In this document: piece by piece, positions 17,762 through 27,502 of the stretch
Position numbering within the stretch: the first letter of the stretch is position 1
How the letters are laid out: each line of letters starts with the position of its first letter
Assembly: GCF_002993975.1 (NCBI RefSeq)
Contig: NZ_POSO01000001.1
Coordinates: 276,611-340,610, forward strand
Source of the DNA: Apilactobacillus micheneri
Lineage (GTDB): Bacteria > Bacillota > Bacilli > Lactobacillales > Lactobacillaceae
Reading direction: 5' to 3'
DNA: 64,000 bases
Translations under genes and position numbers: made by a program
Notes under the pieces: model-generated
Told to the model about the DNA's origin: nothing
Seen by the model: only the letters and a program-made list of their open reading frames with translations
The model's database searches: none

Positions 17762-19090
17762 TTAATCTTTTGGTAAATTGGGATTATTTAAATGTCCAAC
17801 TTGCCCTTTAAATTCATTAGCATTAACTTCAATATCTTTATTTTTATTAAATGCTCGATCATTAATTGAAACTGTATAGTCTGCGTTTTCACCATGTTCA
17901 GATTGATCTAGGCCACGCATTTCTTCCTGCTTAGTTACACGCATTGGCATAACTAATCTTAATAAAGAAATAATAATTGAACAGGCAATTACAACAAAAA
18001 TAATAGTGCCAAATGTAGCAATTAGTTGAATAAATACCATATGGAAACCACCACCATAAAATAAACCATTGGTAGTTACGGCCGAGTTAACTGATTTAGT
18101 AGCTAAAAATCCGGTTAAAATGCTACCAACAATTCCGCTAACTCCGTGGCAACCAAAAGCATCTAAAACATCATCTACCCCAATTTTAGGCTTCAAATAA
18201 TTTACAAATAAATAACTAGCAAATGTAGCTACAATCCCAATCACAAATGAACCTGTAATAGTGACAAAACCGGCAGCTGGAGTAATACCCACTAATCCAC
18301 ATAATGTTCCAGTACATACGCCATCTAATTGTGGTTTACCGACAAAATACATATCTAATAGCATCCAAACAAGCATTGAAGTGGCTGTTGCAACCGTTGT
18401 TGTCATAGTTGCTTGCATCGCAACATTGTTAACTGCTAATGCAGATCCAGCATTAAATCCATACCATCCAATCCATAAAATAGTCGTACCCAATAAAACC
18501 CAAGGTAAATTATAATGATGGGCATGGCGATTGCCTTTCATTCGCTTACCTAAAAAGATAGATAAAATTAAAGCAGTAATTCCCGCATTAATATGAACAA
18601 CGGTCCCCCCAGCAAAATCTAAAGTTCCTAATTTTGCTAAAATACCATTTGGTGACCAAACCATATGTACCATTGGATAATATAAAACGATTGACCATAA
18701 TATAATAAAAACCAATAGAAATTTAAAATGGATGCGTCCAACAACAGATCCAACAAATAACGCTGGGGTAATCACCGCAAACATCATTTCAAAAATAGCA
18801 TAAACACTGGTTGGAATTTTATTAGGCATCAAAGTCTTTAAGTCAATTCCATGCATCAAAGGATTTGATAAGTTCCCAATAAATCCTCCAATATTACCAG
18901 AAAAAGATAAACTATAACCTAAAATAATCCATAATAAGATTGCCAAACCAGTAATAATAAAAACTGACAGCATCGTGTTAACTACATTTTTCTTTGAAAC
19001 CAGTCCTCCATAGAAAAATGCTAAACCTGGAGTCATAAATAATACCAAAATACTTGATAAAAATACGAATGATGTACTAGCTAAATCCAT
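17762..19090 (-). CDS. amt: Ammonium transporter Amt
   Basis: A 442-residue protein with eleven predicted membrane segments and Amt hallmarks: FFYGGLVSKKNVVNTM near residue 25, FAGGTVVHINAGITAL near 160 and the pore His region FGCHGVSGIVGSIL near 313. It conducts ammonium into the cell. The cytoplasmic C-terminus (about 385-442) is long and acidic. No PII/GlnK gene is adjacent, so post-translational control by GlnK, usual in other bacteria, is not evident here. Confidence 0.93.
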   Translation of the reverse strand: MDLASTSFVFLSSILVLFMTPGLAFFYGGLVSKKNVVNTMLSVFIITGLAILLWIILGYSLSFSGNIGGFIGNLSNPLMHGIDLKTLMPNKIPTSVYAIFEMMFAVITPALFVGSVVGRIHFKFLLVFIILWSIVLYYPMVHMVWSPNGILAKLGTLDFAGGTVVHINAGITALILSIFLGKRMKGNRHAHHYNLPWVLLGTTILWIGWYGFNAGSALAVNNVAMQATMTTTVATATSMLVWMLLDMYFVGKPQLDGVCTGTLCGLVGITPAAGFVTITGSFVIGIVATFASYLFVNYLKPKIGVDDVLDAFGCHGVSGIVGSILTGFLATKSVNSAVTTNGLFYGGGFHMVFIQLIATFGTIIFVVIACSIIISLLRLVMPMRVTKQEEMRGLDQSEHGENADYTVSINDRAFNKNKDIEVNANEFKGQVGHLNNPNLPKD

Positions 19091-19265
19091 TATTATCGCT
19101 TCCCTTATGTTTATGTAATGAATTATAACATTAAAAAGGGATAAATGTTAAAAATATTGAAATTTCGTTATTTTTTCGTAAGATAATGTTATAAGTTATT
19201 ACATAAAATGTATTTTGCATCATTTGTTTTTTTCAAATACAATTAAATAGTTAAAGGTGGTTATT

Positions 19266-20108
19266 ATGAATAAAAAACAGCTAATAAAAAAATTACGTAA
19301 AAATAAAAAAAAAGTCAAAAAGCCCTCATATATTGAAAGAATGAAAAAATATAGAAAAATCTTCAGTGATTTTCCTGCCATCATTTTTTTAGTTAATAAT
19401 ATATTGGAAGCTGATCGACTTTTAAGATCAAATCAATTACCACAAGATTTGCCAGAATTAATTTTACCCGATAATATTCAAGATGAAATTTTCCAGTTTG
19501 TTAATAATCAATACTCAATGAATGATCGTGAAGGTGACAAGGTATGGAATAAATATGTAGATCAATTGCCTATCTTAGATAAAGATTTAAGGTCATTTCG
19601 TGATTATTTAGAAGCTGAGTATGGCATGTGGGCATATATATCAGCTCCATTTACAAATGGTATTGCTAAATATCTAAATGGTAAAAAAACACTTGAAGTC
19701 ATGGCTGGGAATGGTTATATTTCGAAGGGTTTGCGTGATGCCAGAGCAGATGTTATTTGTACTGATAGTATGAGCTGGCAAAAAGAAAATGAAACTGGCC
19801 ATCATTTAGTAACTAATATTGAAAAATTAGATGCTAATGCCGCCTTTGATAAATATAAACATGAAATTGACGTTGTCATTATGTGTTGGTCGCCTGATGG
19901 TGTGGATATCGATTGGCAATTACTACAAAAAATTCGTGAATATAATAAAGATATTCATCTAATAGTAATTGGTGAAAAGTATGGTGCTACTGATTCCAAA
20001 TCATTCTGGGATAATGCAAAAATTATTAATTCAGACATCGCAAATGAATTAAATAAACATCATCGCCCGTTTGACTTAATTAAAGATCAATTATATTTTG
20101 TAAATTAA
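19266..20108 (+). CDS. SAM-dependent-methyltransferase-like protein
   Basis: A 280-residue protein. A very basic N-terminus (Lys-rich, residues 1-30) precedes a helical region and a Rossmann-like domain with LEVMAGNGYISKGLRDARADVICTD (about 140-165), a good SAM-binding motif I with an acidic residue ending strand 2, then VIMCWSPDG near 206. The catalytic NPPY-type motif of DNA methylases is absent. The substrate is unknown. The start is ATG 19266 after AGGTGG. The basic start could bind nucleic acid. Confidence 0.7.
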   Translation: MNKKQLIKKLRKNKKKVKKPSYIERMKKYRKIFSDFPAIIFLVNNILEADRLLRSNQLPQDLPELILPDNIQDEIFQFVNNQYSMNDREGDKVWNKYVDQLPILDKDLRSFRDYLEAEYGMWAYISAPFTNGIAKYLNGKKTLEVMAGNGYISKGLRDARADVICTDSMSWQKENETGHHLVTNIEKLDANAAFDKYKHEIDVVIMCWSPDGVDIDWQLLQKIREYNKDIHLIVIGEKYGATDSKSFWDNAKIINSDIANELNKHHRPFDLIKDQLYFVN

Positions 20109-20111
20109 AAT

Positions 20112-20147
20112 AAAAAAATCCCCCAACTTAATAGTTGGGGGATTTTT
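20112..20147. terminator. Strong bidirectional terminator
   Basis: An 11-bp stem ATCCCCCAACT/AGTTGGGGGAT (20118-20128 with 20133-20143) with a seven-A run before and T-run after. It ends the methyltransferase gene on + and the candidate RNA on minus. Confidence 0.85.
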
Positions 20148-20304
20148 GTGGCATTTATCAAATAAATGGATAAGTGGTGTTCACATCACCAACATTATCA
20201 AACACGCTACAATACGGTAGCATTATGTGTCCCACATCAAAAACGTCACTTAATCATCATCTGATGAAAACAACACAAGTTGCGTGACCTTCTCGACTCA
20301 TCGC
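20112..20304 (-). ncRNA. Candidate structured non-coding RNA of about 190 nt
   Basis: On the minus strand TATAAT (complement of 20311-20316) precedes a 170-base stretch that is visibly less AT-rich than other intergenic DNA and has no plausible ORF. It ends in the G/C-rich terminator at 20112-20147. Internal stems include GCTAC/GTAGC closed by ACAC/GTGT, GTCAC/GTGAC, TGGTG/CACCA and a possible long pairing of CATCA with TGATG. It has no matching closing stem I could confirm, so I cannot call it 6S RNA, and it lacks SRP, RNase P or tmRNA signatures. It may instead be a long 3' UTR of the 20329 gene. Confidence 0.5.
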
Positions 20305-20328
20305 AAATTAATTATAACATGTTTTGAA

Positions 20329-20862
20329 TTATTTTTTGCTAGATTTTTTCTTTTTAGTCGTTTTCTTTTTGCCTTTAGAATCTTGAGCCAATTCTTTTTC
20401 AGCTTTAAGACGTTTTTCTGTATTTTCATCAATTGATGCCAACTGATCTTTAGACCAATCAGCTATTTTTTGTTCTAGCTTAGCGTTATCAGAAAAATCA
20501 TCTTGAGAAGATAATTCATCAATACGTAATTTAGAACGATTAACATCTGGTGATTCCACAATCATGTATATATTTAAGTCGCAATCTCCATCGCCAGACA
20601 TCATTTTACTAATATTTTTAGAATAACGATACGGTAAGTTAACAATACAATTTTGCAAGAAAAAGCTGGTTTCTTCACCTTTTACATGTAGCATTGCAGA
20701 CGCTAAGTGGCCCAAATTAACTTGTTCTTCCATAAATTTTAAAAGTGGTTGAAATGACTTAACTGGATTATTAGCTAAGTCGGCAGAGGTTACTTCAACA
20801 GTTTGCACCTCAAATTGTTCATCATTAATCTTATCAATGAATTCTTGTACATCCATTTTCAT
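20329..20862 (-). CDS. Hypothetical protein with lysine-rich tail
   Basis: A 177-residue soluble protein with an alpha/beta-looking body (about 1-125) and an acidic helix followed by a Lys-rich C-terminus (KKKTTKKKKSSKK). No enzyme motif is visible. AGGTG lies six bases before the ATG. It lies nine bases after the small membrane gene on the same strand and is probably cotranscribed. The tail may bind nucleic acid or acidic surfaces; this is speculation. Confidence 0.72.
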   Translation of the reverse strand: MKMDVQEFIDKINDEQFEVQTVEVTSADLANNPVKSFQPLLKFMEEQVNLGHLASAMLHVKGEETSFFLQNCIVNLPYRYSKNISKMMSGDGDCDLNIYMIVESPDVNRSKLRIDELSSQDDFSDNAKLEQKIADWSKDQLASIDENTEKRLKAEKELAQDSKGKKKTTKKKKSSKK

Positions 20863-20871
20863 TTTTTACAC

Positions 20872-21261
20872 CTATTTTTTCTTTATATTTCGTTTTACAA
20901 TTCTTACATAGTCATTTTTTATACGTGGCCATGCAAGACGATACCAAAAGAGATTTACAATTACACCAATGATAGCAATTAAAATGGCACCAAAACGATG
21001 TAAAGCAGGCACATCAGAGCTTCTAAACATAGTATTGATAATTACAAATAAACTAAGTGTATAGATACCAATAATGACCCCTAAAAAATGATATGCAAAC
21101 TTCCATCTAATGTAGCCTAAAACATTAAAACCAACATATAAAATAATTGCAATAATAATTGTTTTAAGTAAATCAGCACTATTTCCACTCATTAAAATAT
21201 CGCATATAATAAATATTATTAATGATAATGCACTGACTAACGCAATTTTATGTTTATTCAT
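20872..21261 (-). CDS. Hypothetical membrane protein
   Basis: A 129-residue protein with four predicted membrane segments (about 8-28, 33-52, 57-77, 88-107) and a basic C-terminus ending KRNIKKK. I recognise no family with confidence; the pattern of DUF3021-like or small four-helix membrane proteins is similar. GGAGGAG precedes the ATG. It is first in a two-gene unit with the Lys-tailed protein. Confidence 0.72.
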   Translation of the reverse strand: MNKHKIALVSALSLIIFIICDILMSGNSADLLKTIIIAIILYVGFNVLGYIRWKFAYHFLGVIIGIYTLSLFVIINTMFRSSDVPALHRFGAILIAIIGVIVNLFWYRLAWPRIKNDYVRIVKRNIKKK

Positions 21262-21346
21262 ATTCTCCTCCAGTACATTTTACTCATTTACACCTTATCA
21301 CAACTTATTATATTTTACTAAAAAATTTTCAGAAAGCAGGCCTGAA

Positions 21347-22233
21347 ATGCATAAGTGGATGTATCAAATAATAGTTCAAAATCTTAAATCGACTATTAGC
21401 ATTAGAGAATATTTAAGCCAATATTTATTAATACCTAAACATTTAATTTTTTCATTAAGAAAAGATAAAAGAGTAACTGTTAATAAAAAATATTTACCCA
21501 TGAATTTTACCGTCAAAAATGATGATCATATTAAAATTACATTTATTGATAATGATTTCAACTTGCCAACCCAAAATTTATTTCCTGATAATAGTCAAAG
21601 TATCAAAATATTATTTGAAAATAACGATTTATTAGTAGTAAATAAAAAACGTGGTATCAAGACCCATCCTAACAAGCCTCAGGAAATTGGAACTCTTTTG
21701 AACTTTTGTGAAGGATACCTAAATAAGTTCAATCAACACGCTTATATGATTCATCGCTTAGATCAAGAAACTTCAGGAGCCATTATAGTTGGTAAGAATC
21801 CTGCTGTTGTTCCAATTTTAGTAAGATTAATTAAGGACAAGACAATCCATCGTACATATTTAGCATGGGTTAATGGAATCTTCCATCAAAAATGGGTAAA
21901 ATTAATTTACCCATTGGTTATGACCAAACAGATAAAAGAAAAAGAGCAATAAACGGTCCAAATGCCAAAAAAGCATTAACTGAATATCAAGTTATAAAAG
22001 AATACAAAAACAAATCTCTAGTCGAAATTAATATCCAAACAGGACGCACCCATCAAATTAGAGTTCATATGCAAGCAATGGGACATCCTATTATTGGTGA
22101 TCCATTATATAATGAAAAAAACAACGTCGATAACATGTTATTACATTCTTGGAAACTAAAGTTGATCACACCATATTATATGCAAACAAAAATTATAGTA
22201 TCGCCTATTCCAGAAGAATTTAAAATTGTATAA
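21347..22233 (+). pseudogene. RluA-family 23S rRNA pseudouridine synthase, frameshifted
   Basis: Two overlapping frames encode the halves of one RluA/RluD-type enzyme of about 295 residues. Frame one (21347..21952) has an S4-like N-terminus and the catalytic motif MIHRLDQETSGAIIVGKN with the nucleophile Asp. Frame two continues with GKINLPIGYD, the TGRTHQIRVHMQAMGHPIIGDPLY motif, and the C-terminus. Adding one A to the five-A run at 21888-21892 joins them (FHQKMGKINLPI). Without it the product ends at residue 201. Reads should decide between assembly error and true mutation; four other loci here show the same one-A defect. Confidence 0.85.
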
Positions 22234-22234
22234 C

Positions 22235-22270
22235 AAAAGAGCCGCATCCAAATGGATACGGCTCTTTTTA
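22235..22270. terminator. Bidirectional terminator
   Basis: AAAAGAGCCG and CGGCTCTTTT form a stem extended by ATCC/GGAT, between the pseudouridine synthase and convergent xfp. Confidence 0.85.
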
Positions 22271-22296
22271 GGTTTTAAAAGTTAATTATTATCTAA

Positions 22297-24687
22297 TTAC
22301 TTTAATGGTTTCCATTGCCAATCATTTACTTCTGGTAAGTCAGTACCAACTTCACGGATGTAAGCATTGTGCTTGTCAACCATGTCATTCATACGTTGTA
22401 CGAATGAAGCACCCTTAACAGAGTATTCTGGAATATCATTTACAACTTCCTTAGCTAAGTCGTAACGATCTAATTGGTTCAATACACGCATGTCGAATGG
22501 TGTAGTAATGTCACCATTTTCACGGTAACCATGAACATGTAAGTTATGGTTGTGACGATCGAAGAATACATCTTTAACTAGACCTTCGAAGCCGTGGAAT
22601 GCAAATACAACTGGCTTGTCAGTAGTAAATAGACGATCAAATTCTTCATCAGTTAAACCACGAGGGTCAACCTTAGGTGAACGTAACTTCAAGAAGTCAA
22701 CAACGTTGATGTATCTAATCTTCATTTCTGGGAATTCATCGTGTAATAATGAAATTGCAGCAAGACTTTCCCAAGTTGGTTCAGTACCAGCTGAAGCGAT
22801 AACAACATCAGGTTCTTGACCTTGGTCAGTTGAAGCCCAGTCAATGTAACCTAAACCATTGTTTACAAGGTTAGTTGCTTCTTCAATTGAGAACCATTGT
22901 GGACGTGGGTGTTTTGAAGTAACAATTAAGTTAATCTTTTCTTCACTTGCGAATGCAACTTTACCAACAGCTAATAATGAGTTAGCGTCAGCTGGTAAGT
23001 ATTCACGAATGAATTCAGGTTTCTTTTCAGATAAGTGAGTTAACATACCTGGATCTTGGTGAGTGTAACCATTGTGATCTTGTTGGAATACAGTTGAAGT
23101 ATCAACAAAGTTCAATGATGGATAACGTTTTCTCCATGGTTGGTCAGCTGCTTTACGTAACCACTTGAAGTGTTGAGTTAACATTGAGTCAACTACACGA
23201 CCAAATGATTCATAAGTAGCAAAGAAACCATGACGACCAGTTAGAACGTAACCTTCTAACCAACCTTCGTCTTGATGTTCAGATAATTGTGAATCAATTA
23301 AACGACCATCATGAGCGATGTATTGGTCATTTGGTTCCATAATGTCTTCCATCCATTGACGGTTAGTTTCATTGAACACACCGTATAGACGGTTTGACAT
23401 TGATTCATCAGGACCAAAGGCACGGAAGTTGTTAGGGTTTGCATCCATAACAGCACCTAACCAGTTTGACCATACACTCATATCTTCAGCGACTGTTTCA
23501 CCTGGAGTTTTAACATCAACAGCAAATTTCTTTACGTCTGGTAAAACTAGAGGCTTAGGATCGATACCACCATTAGTGATAGGGTTTACTGACATACGAC
23601 GGTCACCCTTAGGTGCTAATGCCTTAATGTCATCCTTGATAGTACCATCATCGTTAAATAATTCTTCTGGCTTGTATGACTTCATCCAATCTACAAGTAG
23701 ATCAGCATGTTCCATATTGTTTGAAGAAATTGGTAGTGGAACTTGGTGAGCACGGAATGAGTTTTCGATAGGTTCACCATCAAGACTCTTCTTAGGACCA
23801 GTCCAACCTTTTGGTGTTCTAACAACAATCATTGGCCATACAGGTTCAGTTGCTGTGTCAGCAGTTTCGTTTTCACGAGCATTCTTTTGAATGTCTTTGA
23901 TTTCTGGAATAACTTCATCCATAACTTTAGCCATTTTTTCATGGTAAGCCATGTGATCGTCAAAGTCTTCTTCGTTTTCAACGAAGTAAGCTTTCCAGCC
24001 CATACCCTTGAAGTAGTCAGATAATTCTTCATCTGACATACGTGACATGATAGTTGGGTTTGAAATCTTGAAACCATTCATGTTAATGATAGGCAATACA
24101 GCACCATCTTTAACAGGGTTGATGAATTTGTCTGAGAACCAACCAGCAGCTAGTGGGCCAGTTTCAGCTTCACCATCACCAATTTCAACAGCAGCAATTA
24201 CGTCAGGGTTATCTAGGATAGCACCAACACCATGTGATAGTGAGTAACCTAGTTCTCCACCTTCGTGAATTGAACCTGGAGTTTCAGGGGCAGCATGTGA
24301 TGCAACTCCACCAGGGAATGAGAATTGTTTGAATAATTTAGCCATACCCTTTTCATCTTGTGAAATGTTTGGGTAAATGTCTGAGTAACTACCATCAATG
24401 TATGAGTTAGATACCATAACTTGGCCACCGTGACCTGAACCTTCAATGTAGAACATGTTTAGGTCATATTTATTGATTGCACGGTTTAAATGTGCATAAA
24501 TAAAGTTTTGAGATACGATAGTACCCCAGTGTCCAATTGGTTTAACTTTAACATCGTCTGATGTTAACTTGTTCTTTAATAATGGGTTATCTCTTAGATA
24601 TAATTGACCTACTGATAAGTAGTTAGCAGTACGCCAGTATTTGTCTAATTCTTCCAAATATTGTTTGGAATCGAAATCTTGTGCCAT
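22297..24687 (-). CDS. xfp: Xylulose-5-phosphate/fructose-6-phosphate phosphoketolase
   Basis: A 796-residue thiamine-diphosphate enzyme that splits xylulose 5-phosphate (and often fructose 6-phosphate) with phosphate to acetyl phosphate and glyceraldehyde 3-phosphate (or erythrose 4-phosphate). It is the key enzyme of heterolactic fermentation. Visible: [21 protein letters not shown] near residue 63, [34 protein letters not shown] near 126, the ThDP motif GDGEAETG near 170, and [12 protein letters not shown] near 545. Codons are strongly biased to preferred forms, as expected for a highly expressed gene. AAGGAG lies before the ATG. The 241-base leader region carries a promoter and an inverted repeat. 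Confidence 0.97.
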   Translation of the reverse strand: MAQDFDSKQYLEELDKYWRTANYLSVGQLYLRDNPLLKNKLTSDDVKVKPIGHWGTIVSQNFIYAHLNRAINKYDLNMFYIEGSGHGGQVMVSNSYIDGSYSDIYPNISQDEKGMAKLFKQFSFPGGVASHAAPETPGSIHEGGELGYSLSHGVGAILDNPDVIAAVEIGDGEAETGPLAAGWFSDKFINPVKDGAVLPIINMNGFKISNPTIMSRMSDEELSDYFKGMGWKAYFVENEEDFDDHMAYHEKMAKVMDEVIPEIKDIQKNARENETADTATEPVWPMIVVRTPKGWTGPKKSLDGEPIENSFRAHQVPLPISSNNMEHADLLVDWMKSYKPEELFNDDGTIKDDIKALAPKGDRRMSVNPITNGGIDPKPLVLPDVKKFAVDVKTPGETVAEDMSVWSNWLGAVMDANPNNFRAFGPDESMSNRLYGVFNETNRQWMEDIMEPNDQYIAHDGRLIDSQLSEHQDEGWLEGYVLTGRHGFFATYESFGRVVDSMLTQHFKWLRKAADQPWRKRYPSLNFVDTSTVFQQDHNGYTHQDPGMLTHLSEKKPEFIREYLPADANSLLAVGKVAFASEEKINLIVTSKHPRPQWFSIEEATNLVNNGLGYIDWASTDQGQEPDVVIASAGTEPTWESLAAISLLHDEFPEMKIRYINVVDFLKLRSPKVDPRGLTDEEFDRLFTTDKPVVFAFHGFEGLVKDVFFDRHNHNLHVHGYRENGDITTPFDMRVLNQLDRYDLAKEVVNDIPEYSVKGASFVQRMNDMVDKHNAYIREVGTDLPEVNDWQWKPLK

Positions 24688-24799
24688 TAATTAACACTCC
24701 TTTTTAATAAAAAACTATTGAAATTAATAATGGTTTACATAAAAAATCATCAACAAAATGGTTAATAATTTTTAATACAATGAATATAATAACTGGTTT

Positions 24800-24824
24800 T
24801 TATAAAAAGTCAACCTTTTTATAA
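24800..24824 (-). promoter_or_regulatory. Inverted repeat over the xfp promoter, candidate GntR operator
   Basis: A 25-base dyad with 9-bp perfect arms TTATAAAAA and TTTTTATAA around a 7-base centre. The centre contains TTGAC of a probable -35 box (minus strand TTGACT), with TATTAT 16 bases on. Binding here would block RNA polymerase. The adjacent GntR-type gene is the obvious candidate regulator, though the arms do not match the usual GT-N-TA-N-AC core. Confidence 0.45.
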
Positions 24825-24929
24825 TTGATACGGTCCAATTAATATAATTGTAATAAATCATTATTAATATCGTCATTATTATGAACGATTTATTGGTAAT
24901 AGTCCAATATTTCTCACAAATTTTAACAA

Positions 24930-25658
24930 TTAATCATCATTTAACATGACAAAGGTATTATACCTTAAATATTGATAATGAAGACGCATATTTGAAACTT
25001 CAAATGGCGTTCCATCGTCTAAGAAAAAGATTCCTTCCATCAATCCAACCGGTTCATTAGGCTTCAAATGAAGCAATTTTTGGTCTTGTTCATTTGAGGG
25101 ACTAGCTAATATTGATAAAAATGATTGTGTTACACGTTTATTAATCTTGTCTTCAACATAATTAAAAATAGAACCTGAAACAATTTGTTTACTTAGTTCT
25201 GGTGCAATCTTAATTGGAATGTAACCTGTTTCAATCATAAATGGCTTATCATCGAACAAGCGAAGCCGTTGAATCTCATAAACAAAATCACCCTCAGATA
25301 AGAAAAGATCTTGCTGGATTTCTTTACTTGCTGGAATCACTTTAAAATCTAACAATTTAATCTTAGGTGTTTTCCCCTGACTTTTTAAACTATCAGTAAT
25401 TCCTAGATTAGAACCTTCGTAGTGAAAAATAGTTTGGTTCTTCATATATAATGGATTAATAAAAGTTCCAGAACCACGTTTCTTAAAAATAATTCCATCA
25501 TCAGCTAATAGTTTCAGAGCTCGTTTTATGGAACTACGACTTACATCATATTCTTCACTTAGGCTACGTTCATCAGGAAGACGTTTATTAGGAAATTTAT
25601 TGTTCACAATTTTTTGTTTCAAATCGTGCATAACTTTACGATAAACTAAATCAGCCAT
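24930..25658 (-). CDS. GntR-family regulator (HutC/UTRA type)
   Basis: A 242-residue regulator with an N-terminal winged HTH (about 5-72: LPDERSLSEEYDVSRSSIKRALKLLADDGIIFKKRGSGTFI) and a UTRA effector domain (about 95-235), which usually binds a sugar phosphate or small acid. It lies directly upstream of xfp on the same strand and probably controls it, perhaps sensing a pentose- or hexose-phosphate. The 100 bases between it and ybaK are AT-rich, divergent promoter DNA. Confidence 0.88.
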   Translation of the reverse strand: MADLVYRKVMHDLKQKIVNNKFPNKRLPDERSLSEEYDVSRSSIKRALKLLADDGIIFKKRGSGTFINPLYMKNQTIFHYEGSNLGITDSLKSQGKTPKIKLLDFKVIPASKEIQQDLFLSEGDFVYEIQRLRLFDDKPFMIETGYIPIKIAPELSKQIVSGSIFNYVEDKINKRVTQSFLSILASPSNEQDQKLLHLKPNEPVGLMEGIFFLDDGTPFEVSNMRLHYQYLRYNTFVMLNDD

Positions 25659-25761
25659 TGTTTACTCCTAACTCGAACAAATTTATTAAAATAAGTATAA
25701 CAGATTTGTACATTAAATTTTAAACAAATAATATGCTAAAATATCCATTGAGGTGATTTGA

Positions 25762-26265
25762 ATGTCAAAAAAGAAAAAAAAGAACAGCATTCATAAAACT
25801 TTAGTTGAACAAATTCTAGATAAAAATAAAATTCCATATAAACAATATACTTTTGCTACTCACGAAGAAGGTGACGTTAGACAAATGGATATTGAAGAAG
25901 GTGTTGACCAACATCGCGTTTATAAAACTTTAGTCCTAAATGGTAAAAATACTGGACCGGTTGTTGGCGTTGTCCCAATGGATGAACGTTTAGATGAAAA
26001 AAAATTAGCTAAAGAATCCGGGAATAAAAAAGTAAATATGGTGCCACTTAAAGATTTACTAAAGACTACCGGATATGTGCATGGTGCTAACACCCCAATT
26101 GGAATTTATGAAAAATTTCATTATCCAGTTTATATTGATCAAGAAGCTAAGAAACAAGAAAATATTCTAGTTTCTTCTGGTCAAGTTGGTCGTTCAGTTG
26201 AAGTTAATGCTGAACAAATGATTAATTTAGTTAAAGGAAATTTTGTTGATATTCGTCAAAAATAG
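25762..26265 (+). CDS. ybaK: YbaK-type Cys-tRNA(Pro) deacylase
   Basis: A 167-residue editing protein of the YbaK/EbsC family that hydrolyses Cys mischarged on tRNA-Pro. It has the typical KTLVLNG near residue 54, the invariant Lys in that segment, GVVPMDERLDEKKLAK near 72 and TGYVHGANTPIG near 105. The first ten residues are very basic (SKKKKKNSIHK). It is divergent from the GntR gene. Its stop abuts the convergent HD-domain gene, leaving one base between them. Confidence 0.9.
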   Translation: MSKKKKKNSIHKTLVEQILDKNKIPYKQYTFATHEEGDVRQMDIEEGVDQHRVYKTLVLNGKNTGPVVGVVPMDERLDEKKLAKESGNKKVNMVPLKDLLKTTGYVHGANTPIGIYEKFHYPVYIDQEAKKQENILVSSGQVGRSVEVNAEQMINLVKGNFVDIRQK

Positions 26266-26266
26266 T

Positions 26267-26899
26267 TTATTGCCATTCATTTTTAAATTCATTTACAAAA
26301 TTTTCCATATATTTTTTTCTTGGAGCCGCAAGTTTTCTTGCGGCTTTTGTATTCATTAAATCTGGTAATTTAAATAATTTTTCATAAAAATGATTAATCA
26401 CAGTCGTATGCTTACGATATTCTTTTTTATCCATATTAGTGCGCGGTAATTGATCAGGATCATACATATTATCACCAAAATGGCCGCCAAAATAAAATGC
26501 TCGTGCAATTCCAATGGCTCCGATTGCATCTAGTCGATCAGCATCTTGAACAATTTGGCCATTAATATCTAACTGATAACGGTTAGTTAGATTTTGGCTA
26601 TAAGACATATGTTCAATAATATTCATAATTTGATTAATATATTCAGAAGAAAAATCCAATTCAGATAATTTATCAATTACCAAATTTTTCTGTTTATTAG
26701 TGTCTTTAACCAACTTATCATCAATCACATCATGTAAATAAGCAGCGGCTAAAACAATCATTTGATTAGAGCTAGGAATCATATCTGATAACTTTTCTGA
26801 TAGTCTAACGACACGCTTAATATGTGAAAAATCATGCCCTGTTTGATCATCGGCTAATTGTCTTTTTACGAAATCAGCGATTTCTTTTATCTCATTCAT
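26267..26899 (-). CDS. HD-domain phosphohydrolase
   Basis: A 210-residue metal-dependent phosphohydrolase. HD residues: H of GHDFSHIKRV (near 21), HD in YLHDVIDD (near 51) and D in QDADRLDAIGAIG (near 113). It matches the small HD hydrolases of the YpgQ/YedJ type that act on nucleotides. Start ATG 26899 is nine bases after GAGGG; an in-frame ATG nine bases earlier overlaps the ribosome site. It is probably cotranscribed with the DUF1836 gene upstream. Confidence 0.85.
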   Translation of the reverse strand: MNEIKEIADFVKRQLADDQTGHDFSHIKRVVRLSEKLSDMIPSSNQMIVLAAAYLHDVIDDKLVKDTNKQKNLVIDKLSELDFSSEYINQIMNIIEHMSYSQNLTNRYQLDINGQIVQDADRLDAIGAIGIARAFYFGGHFGDNMYDPDQLPRTNMDKKEYRKHTTVINHFYEKLFKLPDLMNTKAARKLAAPRKKYMENFVNEFKNEWQ

Positions 26900-26949
26900 A
26901 AATAACATCCCTCTTCATAAATAAAAAAGAGTGATATGAAATTATCACA

Positions 26950-27450
26950 TCACTCTTCATGCATCATATCTGAATAAATTTCATTCGCAATTAAACGATT
27001 GATAATTGTATCAGCAATTGCGTTTAATAAATGATCTGTATCATTATCACTAACTGGTTTTTCACCCTCATCAGCAATATGGTGTAGTTTTTTGGCTAAC
27101 ATCTTAATAAACTCATCATATGCTTGTTTTGGGAATTGATTCTTAGTAATCTCGTCAATTCCTTGTCGAATATCCTTAATTGAGAAAACTGGTTTTAATA
27201 AACTAATAATAATAATATCAGCAACATGTACAGTTTGATACTTTTTCTTTACTGGTGAAAAAGTAGCTTTTTGTTTTACATAATTATTCACCATCGATCT
27301 AGTAACTGTATCCATACCTAATGGCCCAATAGCTTCATTCACAACGGCAATTAATTGATCCATGTACAAATCAAACTTTGGTAAGTCTTCCCATTTAGGC
27401 AAACTTACACTTTTCATTTGCGTTTGCCATTTATTATATTGCTTATTCAT
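26950..27450 (-). CDS. DUF1836 protein
   Basis: A 166-residue protein that matches the DUF1836 pattern: KWEDLPKFDLYMDQLIAVVNEAI, then VTRSMVNNYVKQK, resembling a MerR/HTH-like recognition helix, then TVHVADIIIISLLKPVFSIKDIRQGI. It is probably a DNA-binding regulator of unknown target. Start ATG 27450 follows AGAGGTGG; the upstream TTG is in the ribosome site. It lies between the P-type ATPase and HD genes on the same strand. A small terminator-like repeat (GAGTGATATG/CATATCACTC pattern) sits just downstream near 26930-26955. Confidence 0.8.
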   Translation of the reverse strand: MNKQYNKWQTQMKSVSLPKWEDLPKFDLYMDQLIAVVNEAIGPLGMDTVTRSMVNNYVKQKATFSPVKKKYQTVHVADIIIISLLKPVFSIKDIRQGIDEITKNQFPKQAYDEFIKMLAKKLHHIADEGEKPVSDNDTDHLLNAIADTIINRLIANEIYSDMMHEE

Positions 27451-27502
27451 ATAACCACCTCTTTGCAATGATTATATCATATTATCTAGTCTTTAGAACT
27501 AC

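Noticed and set aside
20112-20304. 6S RNA, SRP RNA, RNase P RNA or tmRNA identity for the candidate RNA
   Set aside because: No closing stem, conserved SRP loop, RNase P core or CCA end could be found by eye.
22616-24446. Several ORFs of 60-125 residues on both strands within 22297..24687
   Set aside because: All are shadows within the strongly codon-biased phosphoketolase gene.
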